Source: Bacillus infantis NRRL B-14911 (lineage in GTDB: Bacteria; Bacillota; Bacilli; Bacillales; Cytobacillaceae). From it: a DNA stretch of 64,000 nt. Below are positions 49,581 to 58,010 of this stretch, one piece after another. Within the stretch, counting starts at the first letter, position 1; the number at the start of each line of letters is the position of its first letter. The translations under genes were made by a program, and so were the position numbers. The DNA is taken from the NCBI RefSeq assembly GCF_000473245.1, contig NC_022524.1, positions 4,751,501-4,815,500 on the forward strand. Direction: 5' to 3'. The notes under the pieces are model-generated. The model was given only the letters and a program-made list of their open reading frames with translations, did not search any database and was not told the origin of the DNA.

Positions 49581-50405
49581 TTATTTCAAATATGCCTTCA
49601 ACGTCTCTTGAAGCGTCCCCTTTGTTTCAGCATCCTTCTCAAAGCGGATACCGGCACGGACCATCTTTTTGACAAGATCCGGCCTCAGCCCGGTAAGAAT
49701 GGCCTTTGAACCCATCATGCCCACTCCTGCCAGGACCTTTTCAAAATCATCCATCACATCTTTTTCCATCATGGCGATGCCTGACAGGTCAATAACAAGT
49801 GTCTGGATCCTTGTAGCTGCAATTTCATTTAGAACCTTCTCTTCTATTATTTCAACTCTGTACGTATCCATCGAGCCAATCAGAGGCAGGACAGAAACCG
49901 TTTCACTGACCGGTATGATAGGTACAGATAGATGTTCAACCGTTTCCCTCTGTTTAAGAAGCATTGTATCTTTATATTTTGAGTAGCTTAAGAAGAAATT
50001 GTTAAGAAACTGGTCAATCTGGTCATTCACCGCTTTTTCCAGCTCAAAAAAATCAGAAGCTGGAATCTTCTCATCTCTTTCCTCATTAAGGCTGCCGATA
50101 ATGTGCCAAGTTGTTCTTCTTATGGCCTGGACCCATTCCAGTTTCAAAGAAAGAGTTAAAGAATGCCCTGCCCAGGCAACCCCTTCTTCCTGAGCAAATG
50201 CGATAAGGTCGCTTTCATTGTGGTCAACAATAAAGTAAATTAACTTCCTCGCATTTTTTAGAAGGTCAATATTCCCCTTATTTAAAATCTCATTGATCTT
50301 CCCAGAAACATTCACTGCTTCAGACAGCAATTTGTTTTCAAACTCTTCCCCGTGGTTGTTAATAAATTGCACTAACTCATCCTTCAAGATTCGTTTGATA
50401 CTCAT
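49581..50405 (-). CDS. RsbR-type STAS-domain protein (stressosome paralogue)
   Basis: 274 residues. The N-terminal half is a helical globin-like sensor (about 1-140) and the C-terminal half a STAS domain (VSVLPLIGSMDTYRVEIIEE, IDLSGIAMMEKDVMDDFEKV, GLRPDLVKKMVRAGIRFEK). RsbR paralogues form the stressosome that releases RsbT and switches on sigma-B. At the two positions that I recall as phosphorylated threonines in RsbRA (Thr171, Thr205) this protein appears to have Lys (MMEK and VKK), so it may not be a kinase substrate. A single gene. Confidence 0.85.
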   Translation of the reverse strand: MSIKRILKDELVQFINNHGEEFENKLLSEAVNVSGKINEILNKGNIDLLKNARKLIYFIVDHNESDLIAFAQEEGVAWAGHSLTLSLKLEWVQAIRRTTWHIIGSLNEERDEKIPASDFFELEKAVNDQIDQFLNNFFLSYSKYKDTMLLKQRETVEHLSVPIIPVSETVSVLPLIGSMDTYRVEIIEEKVLNEIAATRIQTLVIDLSGIAMMEKDVMDDFEKVLAGVGMMGSKAILTGLRPDLVKKMVRAGIRFEKDAETKGTLQETLKAYLK

Positions 50406-50500
50406 TACTACATCCCCCTACTATGTGCTATATGAATAAAAAACATTTACTTATACCCGGATATTATAACAGTTAAACCAGTTTTTATAGGTTTTTTGAA

Positions 50501-50556
50501 GCGGAGGGTCGGGTCCCTTGCATCAGGATGGCCAGAGGACCTTTTCCCCCGGCCTA
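50501..50556. repeat. Degenerate bipartite palindrome, copy 17
   Basis: GGAGGGTCGGGTCCCTTG on the left and GGCCAGAGGACCTTTTCCCC on the right are recognisable but eroded arms. It lies between the RsbR-like start and the EamA gene end. Confidence 0.6.
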
Positions 50557-50569
50557 CCCTCAGCCTATC

Positions 50570-50602
50570 TTTGCGAGTTTCCAGGCATTTTTGCGAGTTT
50601 CC
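50570..50602. repeat. Two units of the 20-bp-period TTTGCGAGTTT repeat
   Basis: TTGCGAGTTTCC occurs at 50571 and again at 50591, a 20-base spacing as in the five-unit array at 36440. It lies immediately beside the degenerate palindrome copy. Confidence 0.75.
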
Positions 50603-50626
50603 CTTTTGGAGGGTCAGATAGAACCC

Positions 50627-51571
50627 CTAGCTTACTCTCAGCGGCTCTTCTCTTCCACCCGGCCGCCTCTTCTCCTCAGCAGGCTCTTTTTTCAGCGCAA
50701 TAAATAAAATCATCCCAATAATACAGGCCGTACCCACCCACTGAAAAACACCAAAAGGCTCCTTCAGCCAAAATACGGTTGTCAGAACAGCCGCAAGCGG
50801 CTCGACGCTGCCCAAAAGGCTGGTTTCCTTCGGCTGCAGGCTTTGCAGGCTTTCTATATAAAACCAAAAGGCAATCATCGTCCCAAAAAGGACCACAAAG
50901 GCTAAATACACATAAACTTCTCCCGTAAAGCTCAGAATGTCCATTCGCCAGGGAGGATGGACAAAGCTCAGCGCGAGCCCGCCAATCACCATTGCCCACC
51001 CGACAATGACAAGGGAATCGTATTCCTTAAGCAGCGGCACAGCATACAGCGTATAAAAGGCCAAAGCCGCCCCGGACAAAACTCCCCATACGACCGCTGG
51101 CACCGGCACAGATAAATGCGAGATGGAGCCGTTCGTCAGCAAGAAGAAGCTTCCGAACAAAGCCAAAGCGATGGTCAGCAAATCTCCCCGCGTCAGCACC
51201 GTTTGTTTGCGGAGGACCAGGTATAAGATGATCATCACAGGGGCCAAATACTGCAGAAGCGTTGCCACCGCAGCATTTCCATGCTCAATCGATGCCATAT
51301 AGGTGTATTGGACAGCAAGCATTCCGAGCAGACCAAAAATAATCAAACGAAGAGCCGAACTCTTCTTTTTCCACACACCAAGGATCTGGGCACGATCTTT
51401 TGCAAAGTATTGGACGGCTAAAAGCAAAACCCCTGCAATGAGCAGCCGGACGGTCACCAGCCAATCCACATCAATCTGAAAATCCTGAAAAAGCTTCTTG
51501 GCCGCTGTACCGCCAATTCCCCAAAACATCGCGCCCGTCATAACAAGAAGTATTCCCTTACGCCTGTCCAT
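50627..51571 (-). CDS. EamA/DMT-family exporter
   Basis: 314 residues from ATG 51571 (site AGGTGGAG); an in-frame start at 51631 would translate a repeat copy. Ten helices in two EamA halves: [20 protein letters not shown] and [20 protein letters not shown] begin the halves; [20 protein letters not shown] is typical of the second. Such permeases export amino acids or metabolites; the substrate is unknown. Confidence 0.87.
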   Translation of the reverse strand: MDRRKGILLVMTGAMFWGIGGTAAKKLFQDFQIDVDWLVTVRLLIAGVLLLAVQYFAKDRAQILGVWKKKSSALRLIIFGLLGMLAVQYTYMASIEHGNAAVATLLQYLAPVMIILYLVLRKQTVLTRGDLLTIALALFGSFFLLTNGSISHLSVPVPAVVWGVLSGAALAFYTLYAVPLLKEYDSLVIVGWAMVIGGLALSFVHPPWRMDILSFTGEVYVYLAFVVLFGTMIAFWFYIESLQSLQPKETSLLGSVEPLAAVLTTVFWLKEPFGVFQWVGTACIIGMILFIALKKEPAEEKRRPGGREEPLRVS

Positions 51572-51591
51572 GCTTGATTCTCCACCTTTCA

Positions 51592-51653
51592 AAGGCCATG
51601 GGGACAGGTCCTCTGGCCCAAAATGGGCCAAGGGACCTGTCCCCCCGGCCCAA
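51592..51653. repeat. Dispersed bipartite palindrome, copy 18 (short-loop form)
   Basis: Arms GGCCATGGGGACAGGTCCTC and CAAGGGACCTGTCCCCCCGG joined by TGGCCCAAAATGGGCC, a shorter loop than in the first 27 kb. Confidence 0.88.
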
Positions 51654-51660
51654 CTCCGTC

Positions 51661-52098
51661 TTAATAACCCAGCCTATAAACAATCTCCCCATCAATCACC
51701 CGGCCGTCAGCCTCAAATCCAAGCTTTTCATACATTTCCTTCGCCCGGTCGTTCTCCGGCTCAAAGCTTAAATAGATCACTTGGTGGTCCTTGTCCTCCT
51801 TAATCAGCTCAATCAGCTTCTCCATCGCCGCTTTCCCATAGCCTTTGGACTGATATTTGGCGTCAATCATCAATCGGTAGATCCAATATTCCTTATCGTC
51901 AAAATCCATGCAGTACATCGTAAATCCTACCAGCTTTTCCTCATGGTAGATTGCCAGGCAGTTGCACTCTGGAAATGCCTTCGCCTGTGCCAGCGAGAAC
52001 AGATTCGTTGCGACAAATGACTTTTGCTCTTCAGCTACCTTTAAATCAATCACATCAAAAAAATTATGTCTGTCTACTTCTTTTAAAAAAATCATCAT
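51661..52098 (-). CDS. GNAT-family acetyltransferase (polyamine type)
   Basis: 145 residues; ATG 52098 or the next ATG follows GCAGGGAGA. It begins [20 protein letters not shown]. The acetyl-CoA loop [20 protein letters not shown] near 80-100 and the C-terminal [16 protein letters not shown] are typical; the overall pattern resembles spermidine/spermine acetyltransferases such as BltD. Substrate assignment is tentative. It follows the next GNAT gene by 12 bases, so both form an operon. Confidence 0.85.
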   Translation of the reverse strand: MMIFLKEVDRHNFFDVIDLKVAEEQKSFVATNLFSLAQAKAFPECNCLAIYHEEKLVGFTMYCMDFDDKEYWIYRLMIDAKYQSKGYGKAAMEKLIELIKEDKDHQVIYLSFEPENDRAKEMYEKLGFEADGRVIDGEIVYRLGY

Positions 52099-52110
52099 AT
52101 CTCCCTGCAT

Positions 52111-52593
52111 TTATGTATTTTGCTTTGTTCCGCTGACAAACTCTTGTATGACCCGCTTATGCTCATCCTCCCGCTCCGTAAAATCCCCGTTTGTATATTC
52201 ATCTATCACACACCGCCAAAACCCTTGGGCGGGCTTGTTTTTCTCGATCTGGAAAATCTCCCACCTGCCTTTATGCAGCCCAAAGATATCCTTCGCCACC
52301 TGCTTCCCAAGGCCTTCCCGGCGGTATTTTTTTAAAATAAAAAACTCGTTGATGGAAAGAGCCTGGCTGTCTTCTGTCACCAGCACAAAACCGGCATAGC
52401 GCTCATCCAGCTTAATTATATAGGGGAAATGGCCCTCTTCCGTCCAATAGCCGCTCAGCGGATACTCGCTGAATCTTCCATTCTCTTCGACATATGCATC
52501 GATAAACTCGGAAAAGTCATAAATATAAAACTGCAATAAATTCTGGAGCGCTTCCTCATGCTCCGCTCCTGCTTTGATGATTTCGTATTCCAT
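52111..52593 (-). CDS. GNAT-family acetyltransferase
   Basis: 160 residues. MEYEIIKAGAEHEEALQNLL begins the fold; INEFFILKKYRREGLGKQVA near 100-120 is the acetyl-CoA loop with R-R-E-G-L-G-K. Predicted soluble; the substrate is unknown. Same-strand partner of the polyamine-type GNAT gene. Confidence 0.86.
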   Translation of the reverse strand: MEYEIIKAGAEHEEALQNLLQFYIYDFSEFIDAYVEENGRFSEYPLSGYWTEEGHFPYIIKLDERYAGFVLVTEDSQALSINEFFILKKYRREGLGKQVAKDIFGLHKGRWEIFQIEKNKPAQGFWRCVIDEYTNGDFTEREDEHKRVIQEFVSGTKQNT

Positions 52594-52669
52594 CCCTTTG
52601 CACTCCTCTGGCCGGCATCTTCTGTATATTCACCGCTCCATAAGCGAAATCCTGCTATACAAAAAAGAT

Positions 52670-52730
52670 AAGCCAGGGGGACAGGTCCCATGGCCCAAAA
52701 CGGGCCACGGGACCTGTCCCCCCGGCTCTT
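52670..52730. repeat. Dispersed bipartite palindrome, copy 19 (short-loop form)
   Basis: Arms AGCCAGGGGGACAGGTCCC and GGGACCTGTCCCCCCGGCTC around ATGGCCCAAAACGGGCCAC. It starts 3-5 bases after the stop of the lysine transporter ATPase gene. Confidence 0.9.
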
Positions 52731-53468
52731 TTACACTTTCAATGTCCGCTTCAAAAATTCCCTGGTCCGCTCCTGATCAGGGTTATTGAAGATCTGTTCA
52801 GGACTTCCTTCTTCCGCAATGACTCCTTTGTCCATAAAGACGACGCGGTCGGATACTTCTTTAGCGAATTCCATTTCATGGGTAACGATCAGCATCGTTT
52901 GACCGGAACCGGCCAGTTCCTTCATGACTTTCAGGACTTCTCCCACCATCTCCGGGTCAAGGGCCGATGTCGGCTCATCGAACAGCATCACATCAGGCTC
53001 CATGGACAGTGCCCGCGCAATGGCGACACGCTGCTTTTGCCCGCCTGACAACTGCCTTGGCTTGGCATTGACATATTGATCCATGCCCACCACTTTCAAA
53101 TATTTCATGGCGACTTTTTCCGCTTCTTCCTTAGAGCGTTTCAGCACCTTGACCTGGCCAACCACACAATTATTCAGGACATTATGATTATTGAAGAGGT
53201 TGAATTGCTGGAACACCATCCCTAAGTTCTGGCGGTAAGCAAAAATATCATGCTTATCGTCGAGGATGTTCTCGCCATTATAGATAATCTGGCCGCCGCT
53301 TGGCTTCTCCAGCAGGTTAATGCAGCGAAGGAGGGTCGATTTCCCGGATCCCGAGGAGCCGATAATCGTGACCACCTCTCCTTTTCTGACTGAAAAATCA
53401 ATGTCCTTCAATACCAGATTTGTGCCGAAGGATTTGCTTAAGTGCTGAACTTCAATGACTTTTTCCAT
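52731..53468 (-). CDS. Polar amino acid ABC transporter ATP-binding protein (lysine)
   Basis: 245 residues. Walker [14 protein letters not shown] near 37-49, Q-loop [13 protein letters not shown], signature [15 protein letters not shown], Walker [16 protein letters not shown] and H-loop IVTHEM. It is close to GlnQ/ArtM-type subunits. It is the last gene of an operon whose leader contains a lysine riboswitch, so the imported substrate is probably lysine. Confidence 0.92.
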   Translation of the reverse strand: MEKVIEVQHLSKSFGTNLVLKDIDFSVRKGEVVTIIGSSGSGKSTLLRCINLLEKPSGGQIIYNGENILDDKHDIFAYRQNLGMVFQQFNLFNNHNVLNNCVVGQVKVLKRSKEEAEKVAMKYLKVVGMDQYVNAKPRQLSGGQKQRVAIARALSMEPDVMLFDEPTSALDPEMVGEVLKVMKELAGSGQTMLIVTHEMEFAKEVSDRVVFMDKGVIAEEGSPEQIFNNPDQERTREFLKRTLKV

Positions 53469-53485
53469 AGCCGCTCCCCCTTCCC

Positions 53486-54217
53486 TTACAGATTATTTTC
53501 ACCTTTGCCCAGCAAATCGAAATTGTCAGGGCCGTCTAATTTCCGTTCAAAATAACGCAGGATTCTTGTAACAATGAATGTCATGACAAAATAAATCACG
53601 CATGCCACAAAGAATGACTCAAAGTATCTAAAATTATTCCCTGCTACTGATTTGGTCATAAAGTATAGTTCCGATACTGATATAACATTAAGGACAGATG
53701 TGTCTTTGATATTGATGACAAAGTGGTTGCCTGTTGCCGGCAAGATATTGCGGATGACCTGCGGGAGCACGACATTCCACATCGTCTGATAATGATTCAT
53801 CCCGATGGCCTGGGCTGCTTCAAACTGCCCTTTATCAATGGAAACAATTCCGCCTCGGACGATTTCAGCCATATAGGCCCCTGTATTGATGGATACAACA
53901 ATGATGGCCGCTGCCAGGACATTGATGTCAACGCCGAATGCCAAAGCAGATCCATAATAAATGACCATCGCCTGGACGATCATTGGTGTTCCGCGGAAAA
54001 ATTCGATATATACTGAAAGGACGAAATTAATCACCTTCAGCAAGATTTTTTTGGGTCCGCGCTCTGGTGCCGGGATGGTCCGGACCACTCCCGCCAATAA
54101 GCCAATGCCGGCTCCGATGATAGTTCCGATCAAGGAAATAAGAAGCGTGATCCCAGCTCCCCGAAGGAACATCGGCCAGTTTTCAGAGATGATTCTAACG
54201 ATCCAATCGAAGCTCAT
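53486..54217 (-). CDS. Polar amino acid ABC transporter permease (lysine)
   Basis: 243 residues with about five helices. [20 protein letters not shown] begins the His/Glu/Gln/Arg-type permease domain and the EAA-like loop is [20 protein letters not shown]. It forms the membrane channel for the binding protein and ATPase beside it. GGGGGAG precedes the ATG. Confidence 0.92.
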   Translation of the reverse strand: MSFDWIVRIISENWPMFLRGAGITLLISLIGTIIGAGIGLLAGVVRTIPAPERGPKKILLKVINFVLSVYIEFFRGTPMIVQAMVIYYGSALAFGVDINVLAAAIIVVSINTGAYMAEIVRGGIVSIDKGQFEAAQAIGMNHYQTMWNVVLPQVIRNILPATGNHFVINIKDTSVLNVISVSELYFMTKSVAGNNFRYFESFFVACVIYFVMTFIVTRILRYFERKLDGPDNFDLLGKGENNL

Positions 54218-54281
54218 CTTTCTCCCCCTCTATATTCATCATAAAACCGACTGTAAGCTTACAGCCGGCTCTATGCGTTTC

Positions 54282-55121
54282 TTATTGTGCTGCTGGTTGG
54301 TTCTGGATGGCTTCATCCATGATAGTGGTACGCTCTTCTTCTGAAATGCCTTTTAAAATCTCGTTGATTTTCTCTGTGAGTTCACTGCCCTTTTCAAGCC
54401 CGACAGCGATTGCTGTATCATCTTCGGAAGTTTCGAATCCTTCCTCAAAATCAACCATCGCAAAATTGTCATTGGCAGCAGAAGCACTGACTGCCTCAGG
54501 ACGCTCAGACACGTATCCATCAATGATTCCGGATTCCAATGCAACCCTCATCGCAGGGAAATTGTCCATCGCTGTTTCTTTGGACACACCATCGATCTGG
54601 TCAATCACGGAATAGTGGAATGTATTCAATTGAGCTGTGATTTTAGCTCCGTTAAAGTCATTGAGGCTAGTCGCGTTTTCGTATTTTCCGCCTTTTTTCA
54701 CGACCATAACTAGCTGGGAGTTATAGTAGTTCTCAGAGAAATCGATCGTCTCTTTGCGCTCTGCCGTTGGCGACATCCCCGCAATGATGGCATCGATCTT
54801 GCCTGACGTCAGCGCCGGCACAAGGCCATCCCATTCTGTCTTAACGATTTCTAATTCCTTGCCAAGCCCGTCAGCGATCTTCTTTGCAATTTCAACATCA
54901 TAGCCGCCCGCATATTCAGCAGAGCCTTTGATTTTTACACCGCCATTGGAATCATCTTTCTGCGTCCAGTTGAACGGAGCGTAGCCTGCCTCCAGGCCAA
55001 CCTTGAACGTATCACTTTCCGATGACCCTGAATCTGAACCTGAACTTGTGCTTGATCCGCAGCCGGCCAGCAAAAGGACTGCCGAAAGCATACCCGCTAA
55101 AAATAATGAAGCTTTTTTCAT
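54282..55121 (-). CDS. Amino acid ABC transporter substrate-binding lipoprotein (lysine)
   Basis: 279 residues. Lipoprotein signal peptide with lipobox LAGC (Cys about 21), then a Ser/Gly-rich linker and an SBP family 3 domain: FKVGLEAGYAPFNWTQKDDS, AGGYDVEIAKKIADGLGKEL and IIAGMSPTAERKETIDFSEN, where the last contains ligand-binding Arg. It delivers the substrate, probably lysine, to the permease. First gene after the riboswitch. Confidence 0.92.
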   Translation of the reverse strand: MKKASLFLAGMLSAVLLLAGCGSSTSSGSDSGSSESDTFKVGLEAGYAPFNWTQKDDSNGGVKIKGSAEYAGGYDVEIAKKIADGLGKELEIVKTEWDGLVPALTSGKIDAIIAGMSPTAERKETIDFSENYYNSQLVMVVKKGGKYENATSLNDFNGAKITAQLNTFHYSVIDQIDGVSKETAMDNFPAMRVALESGIIDGYVSERPEAVSASAANDNFAMVDFEEGFETSEDDTAIAVGLEKGSELTEKINEILKGISEEERTTIMDEAIQNQPAAQ

Positions 55122-55159
55122 GTTTTCTCCCCCTATATTTGTATGATGAGAACAAAATA

Positions 55160-55192
55160 AAAACGACCTAAGATTAACTTAGGTCGTTATAT
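55160..55192 (-). terminator. Terminator of the lysine riboswitch
   Basis: ACGACCTAAG and CTTAGGTCGT form a perfect 10-bp stem with loop TTAAT, then TTTTATTTTG on the minus strand. Confidence 0.92.
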
Positions 55193-55214
55193 ACATATGC
55201 CCATAAGTCCTCTT

Positions 55215-55425
55215 TTTTTCCCTAAATGAGATAGCACAACTCAATAAGCCGGGAAGCCCATTGAGACAGTCCTGCAGCTCTTAACTGCAGACCCAGCAGG
55301 CAATACTGAGATATATGTGCCCGCTTCGGCGATATTTCCTTCTCCCTAGCATCATCGCTTCTCAAGCTCCGCTAAAGACTGTTAAACACCGCGCCTCTAC
55401 CTCACTGGTAAAGTGAGGTCTTATT
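55215..55425 (-). ncRNA. Lysine riboswitch (L box)
   Basis: On the minus strand the L-box order is seen: GTGAGGTAGAGGCGCGGTG, AGTCTTTAGCGGAGC, AGGGAGAAGGAAATATCGCC, GAAGCGGGCAC, TTGCCTGCTGGGTCTGCAG and GACTGTCTCAATGGGC. A terminator follows, so lysine should turn the transporter off. It fills most of the 368-base gap 55122-55489. Confidence 0.93.
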
Positions 55426-55439
55426 TAATTTTCTCTAAT

Positions 55440-55468
55440 AGTCTACAACTATATAAATAATCTGTCAA
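55440..55468 (-). promoter_or_regulatory. Promoter of the lysine riboswitch transcript
   Basis: TTGACA and TAGACT with a 17-base spacer on the minus strand, ending about 15 bases before the aptamer. Confidence 0.75.
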
Positions 55469-55489
55469 TCCTTCGTCCTGGGCACTATG

Positions 55490-56176
55490 TCAGGTATGAT
55501 TTTCCTGGAGGTACCAATTCAAGCAGGTATTATTGCCGCAGATGATAGCTTCCCATTTGCTGGACCGGATGATGTGCTCTATATCAGTCTCTTTGGCCAG
55601 AAACAGTGTGATGAAAGAATCTATTACACTCATAAAAGCGTAATCCATCTGCTGATCGGTGATGATCAGCTCCGCATTTGAAAGCCCGAGAATCCCTAAA
55701 GGAGCAGCTTCCTTTAACGGCATGGAACCTTCTGTCAACGGGATGGGGCTGGAATAATAAATGCTTTCCGCCTGCTTTGACCCAAGAACATTCAACAGAC
55801 TCCCCAACAGAAATACAGATGTCTGGTCCTCTGGCGGCAAATAAAGGTCCGGATCCATATAATTATCCAGAGCTTCGGCTAAATCCTTCCGTGCATACTC
55901 TTTCCTCAATCCCACAATCGCCGTCTGCAGGGCGAGTGCCAGTTCATCAAGTGAATTCAGCCCGCTGTCCTTCATCACCTTTTGCCATGGTACAGGCTGG
56001 CCTTTTTCCAGGGCCTCTTCTCCACTTAAAAAAACGTCCTCTGAATCAGGCTGTGCCGCTGTCCAGCCGGCAGGCATCCTGACAAAGGGATGAAGCAGGA
56101 TCGCACAGGACCTGAACGGTGCCGGGAGCTGTCCGAGAATTGGGGAACAGTGATCCAGCCATAAGTAATTTAACAT
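55490..56176 (-). CDS. Hypothetical protein, possibly DUF2711
   Basis: 228 residues from ATG 56176 (site CGAGGTGG); upstream in-frame codons to 56278 belong to a repeat copy. It begins MLNYLWLDHCSPILGQLPAP with FRSCAILLHPFVRMPAGW, which recalls the DUF2711 family of bacilli from memory. No membrane segment; the C-terminal half has IIRSSKWEAIICGNNTCLNW. Function unknown. Its stop lies beside the promoter of the lysine transcript. Confidence 0.6.
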   Translation of the reverse strand: MLNYLWLDHCSPILGQLPAPFRSCAILLHPFVRMPAGWTAAQPDSEDVFLSGEEALEKGQPVPWQKVMKDSGLNSLDELALALQTAIVGLRKEYARKDLAEALDNYMDPDLYLPPEDQTSVFLLGSLLNVLGSKQAESIYYSSPIPLTEGSMPLKEAAPLGILGLSNAELIITDQQMDYAFMSVIDSFITLFLAKETDIEHIIRSSKWEAIICGNNTCLNWYLQENHT

Positions 56177-56249
56177 AGACTGCCACCTCGCTTTTATTCG
56201 TTCACTTATTAAACGAAGGAGCGAGGAAAAGGTAACACAAAATGGTGAC

Positions 56250-56310
56250 AGGCCAGGGGGACAGGTCCCTTGGCCCAAACGGGCCAGAGGACCTGTCCCC
56301 CCGGCTCAAT
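56250..56310. repeat. Dispersed bipartite palindrome, copy 20 (short-loop form)
   Basis: Arms GGCCAGGGGGACAGGTCCC and AGAGGACCTGTCCCCCCGGC with the TTGGCCCAAACGGGCC centre. It is the last copy in the window. Confidence 0.9.
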
Positions 56311-56316
56311 TTTTCC

Positions 56317-57723
56317 TTAGCTGAACCTGGTCAATTCATTATTTACCAGGTTCCGCTTTCCGGCCAGCTGGCCATCGGGGTCCAGTCCCCAGACAGAAAT
56401 CAGGACTCTGTCACTGGAAGGGAAGAACCTGAGTTCAAATAAATCAAAGTTGGCATAATAGGTTCTTGTGATGGTGGAGCCCGGTGAGCTTTCCGGCGCA
56501 AGCGGGTTCAGCTCCAGCACATAGAGATTCTGGGTGTCAGTCAGATAATAGCCCTCGATCCTGACCGTTTCTTCCGTGTCACTGACGTTCTCAATTACAA
56601 CATACAGCTGGCTAATCGGCCGGTCTGCTGAGGGCAGGTTGGCAATCGGCCCGGTAGTAACGAACGGCACTCCAGGCGGCACCCGCAGGAAAGGAATGAA
56701 CTCAACCGGGCCCGGCCCTCCGATGTCATCCCCGCCAGGTGTGTTCGGCCCGGCAGGTCCCCAGTAATTGTTTTCCGCATTGACAGTTACAGCAGAGGCG
56801 TTGAATAACCCCCACTCTTCATTGCCGCTGAATGTATTAAGCTGAATCACTGGCGGTGTCACTGCAGTAGCCTCGACGAAGATGCCAATTCTGTTTTCTA
56901 GAATCTCGTTCCTTGTCACCACTTGTTCTGCCGGGCTTCCGAGCCTCATTCCGGCATCAGTGGCCCCTTTAACGGCATTTTCCGCGATTTCTACCCGGCC
57001 TCTTACTTCCGGGCTTGTCGCGATGCCTCTCTTCACATTGGCAGCACCTCCCTCAGGTGCCTCAATTCTATTCCCCCGTACAAGGACATTTGCCGTTTCT
57101 CTTTTCACAGCGACCGCAGTACTTTCTTCACTCAGGGCTTGAATATTGTAAACCCGGTTACCCTCAAGGGTTACGTCATTGGCAAGCTGCTGCTGAGAGG
57201 TGCCCTCAATAGAAATGCCAATGGCCGGTGCAGAGGCACTCGCATGCCTGATCTCAGAGATTTCATTATCAGCTGCCCGAAGCCTTTCTATCGCACTCGT
57301 CCTGATTCCATATGTCCCTTCAATTGCCTGCCGGGCCGGTGTTCCAATTTCCCTGATGATGTTTCCGAGAATCTCCACATCACTCGGCGCAACAGCCTGG
57401 TCTATTAATCGGGTCCTGACTCCAACAGCTTCCGCGGAACCGCTGTAAAGCGGATTTGTGATCGTAAAGCCCTCAAGAACCACATTGGCTGCAGAAATCT
57501 CCACCACAATATTACGCTCTTCTTCACTGTTTCCATTCAAAAACGTCACTTCAGGCCCTCCACTGGATCTTACTGTCAGCGGTTTATCAATCCTGATCAG
57601 TGTCGGACCTGTAATATCTGGTTCCTCATAGGTACCAGGGTTCACAGTAATAATATCTCCAGGCTCAGCTCCATCAATAAAATCCTGAATGCGCTGGCCC
57701 GGATTTACGATGAATTCAGTCAT
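56317..57723 (-). CDS. Right-handed parallel beta-helix protein
   Basis: 468 residues. It begins MTEFIVNPGQRIQDFIDGAE with PGDIITVNPGTYEEP, the usual opening of NosD/pectate-lyase-like beta-helix proteins. Repeated coils of about 22-25 residues run to about 330 (NVVLEGFTITNPLYSG, DVEILGNIIREIGTP, NVLVRGNRIEAPEGG, QVVTRNEILENRIGIFVEAT, NAENNYWGPAGPNTPGG). The last about 110 residues form a beta-sandwich-like domain (SQLYVVIENVSDTEETVRIE). No signal peptide. Carbohydrate or spore-surface role possible; unproven. AAGGAGGATG is the ribosome site. Confidence 0.85.
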   Translation of the reverse strand: MTEFIVNPGQRIQDFIDGAEPGDIITVNPGTYEEPDITGPTLIRIDKPLTVRSSGGPEVTFLNGNSEEERNIVVEISAANVVLEGFTITNPLYSGSAEAVGVRTRLIDQAVAPSDVEILGNIIREIGTPARQAIEGTYGIRTSAIERLRAADNEISEIRHASASAPAIGISIEGTSQQQLANDVTLEGNRVYNIQALSEESTAVAVKRETANVLVRGNRIEAPEGGAANVKRGIATSPEVRGRVEIAENAVKGATDAGMRLGSPAEQVVTRNEILENRIGIFVEATAVTPPVIQLNTFSGNEEWGLFNASAVTVNAENNYWGPAGPNTPGGDDIGGPGPVEFIPFLRVPPGVPFVTTGPIANLPSADRPISQLYVVIENVSDTEETVRIEGYYLTDTQNLYVLELNPLAPESSPGSTITRTYYANFDLFELRFFPSSDRVLISVWGLDPDGQLAGKRNLVNNELTRFS

Positions 57724-57768
57724 AATATTTCATCCTCCTTCCTTATAAAATATGCAAGGAGAGGGGGA

Positions 57769-57852
57769 GTGCTTGGACAAGGCACTATTAATTGCTTGTC
57801 TGTTAAAGAGTGCGACTGTAAAAACGGGTTCTGGTCCGACTGCTATTGCTAG
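57769..57852 (+). CDS. Possible cysteine-rich micropeptide (27 residues)
   Basis: GTG start preceded by the very strong AAGGAGAGGGGGA. The peptide starts MLGQGTINCLSVKECDCKNG and ends FWSDCYC, with five cysteines in 27 residues, four of them in the last 12. It is followed by a hairpin GAGACATATCC/GGATATGCCTC (57859-57882). Could be a small metal-binding or coat peptide. The frame is short, so coding is unproven; the overlapping frames here (57730-57961) look worse. The rest of the gap 57724-58010 shows no other gene. Confidence 0.35.
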   Translation: MLGQGTINCLSVKECDCKNGFWSDCYC

Positions 57853-57975
57853 AAAAAGAGACATATCCAGGGATATGCCTCTATTATGTACATCCACTTT
57901 CAATCCGTTAAATTTCCATTGCATTTTGCACGTAAAGCAGCTGAACCCCTCAAACTTCTAAAGTGGCGCAGACAG

Positions 57976-58007
57976 AAAAAGAGCCGGGATCATCCCCGGC
58001 TCTCGCC
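57976..58007 (-). terminator. Terminator after opuAC
   Basis: GAGAGCCGGG(G) and CCCGGCTCTT around ATGAT with TTTTTC after it on the minus strand. Confidence 0.9.
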
Positions 58008-58010
58008 TCA

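Noticed and set aside
1121-56310. Many short frames containing GTCPPGS, GDRSLG or RDLSPW
   Set aside because: These are translations of the dispersed palindrome in various frames, without ribosome sites or conservation pattern, not genes.
57752-57961. 69-codon plus-strand frame and a 64-codon minus-strand frame over the same bases
   Set aside because: Neither has a well-placed ribosome site; the short cysteine-rich frame fits the ribosome site better.
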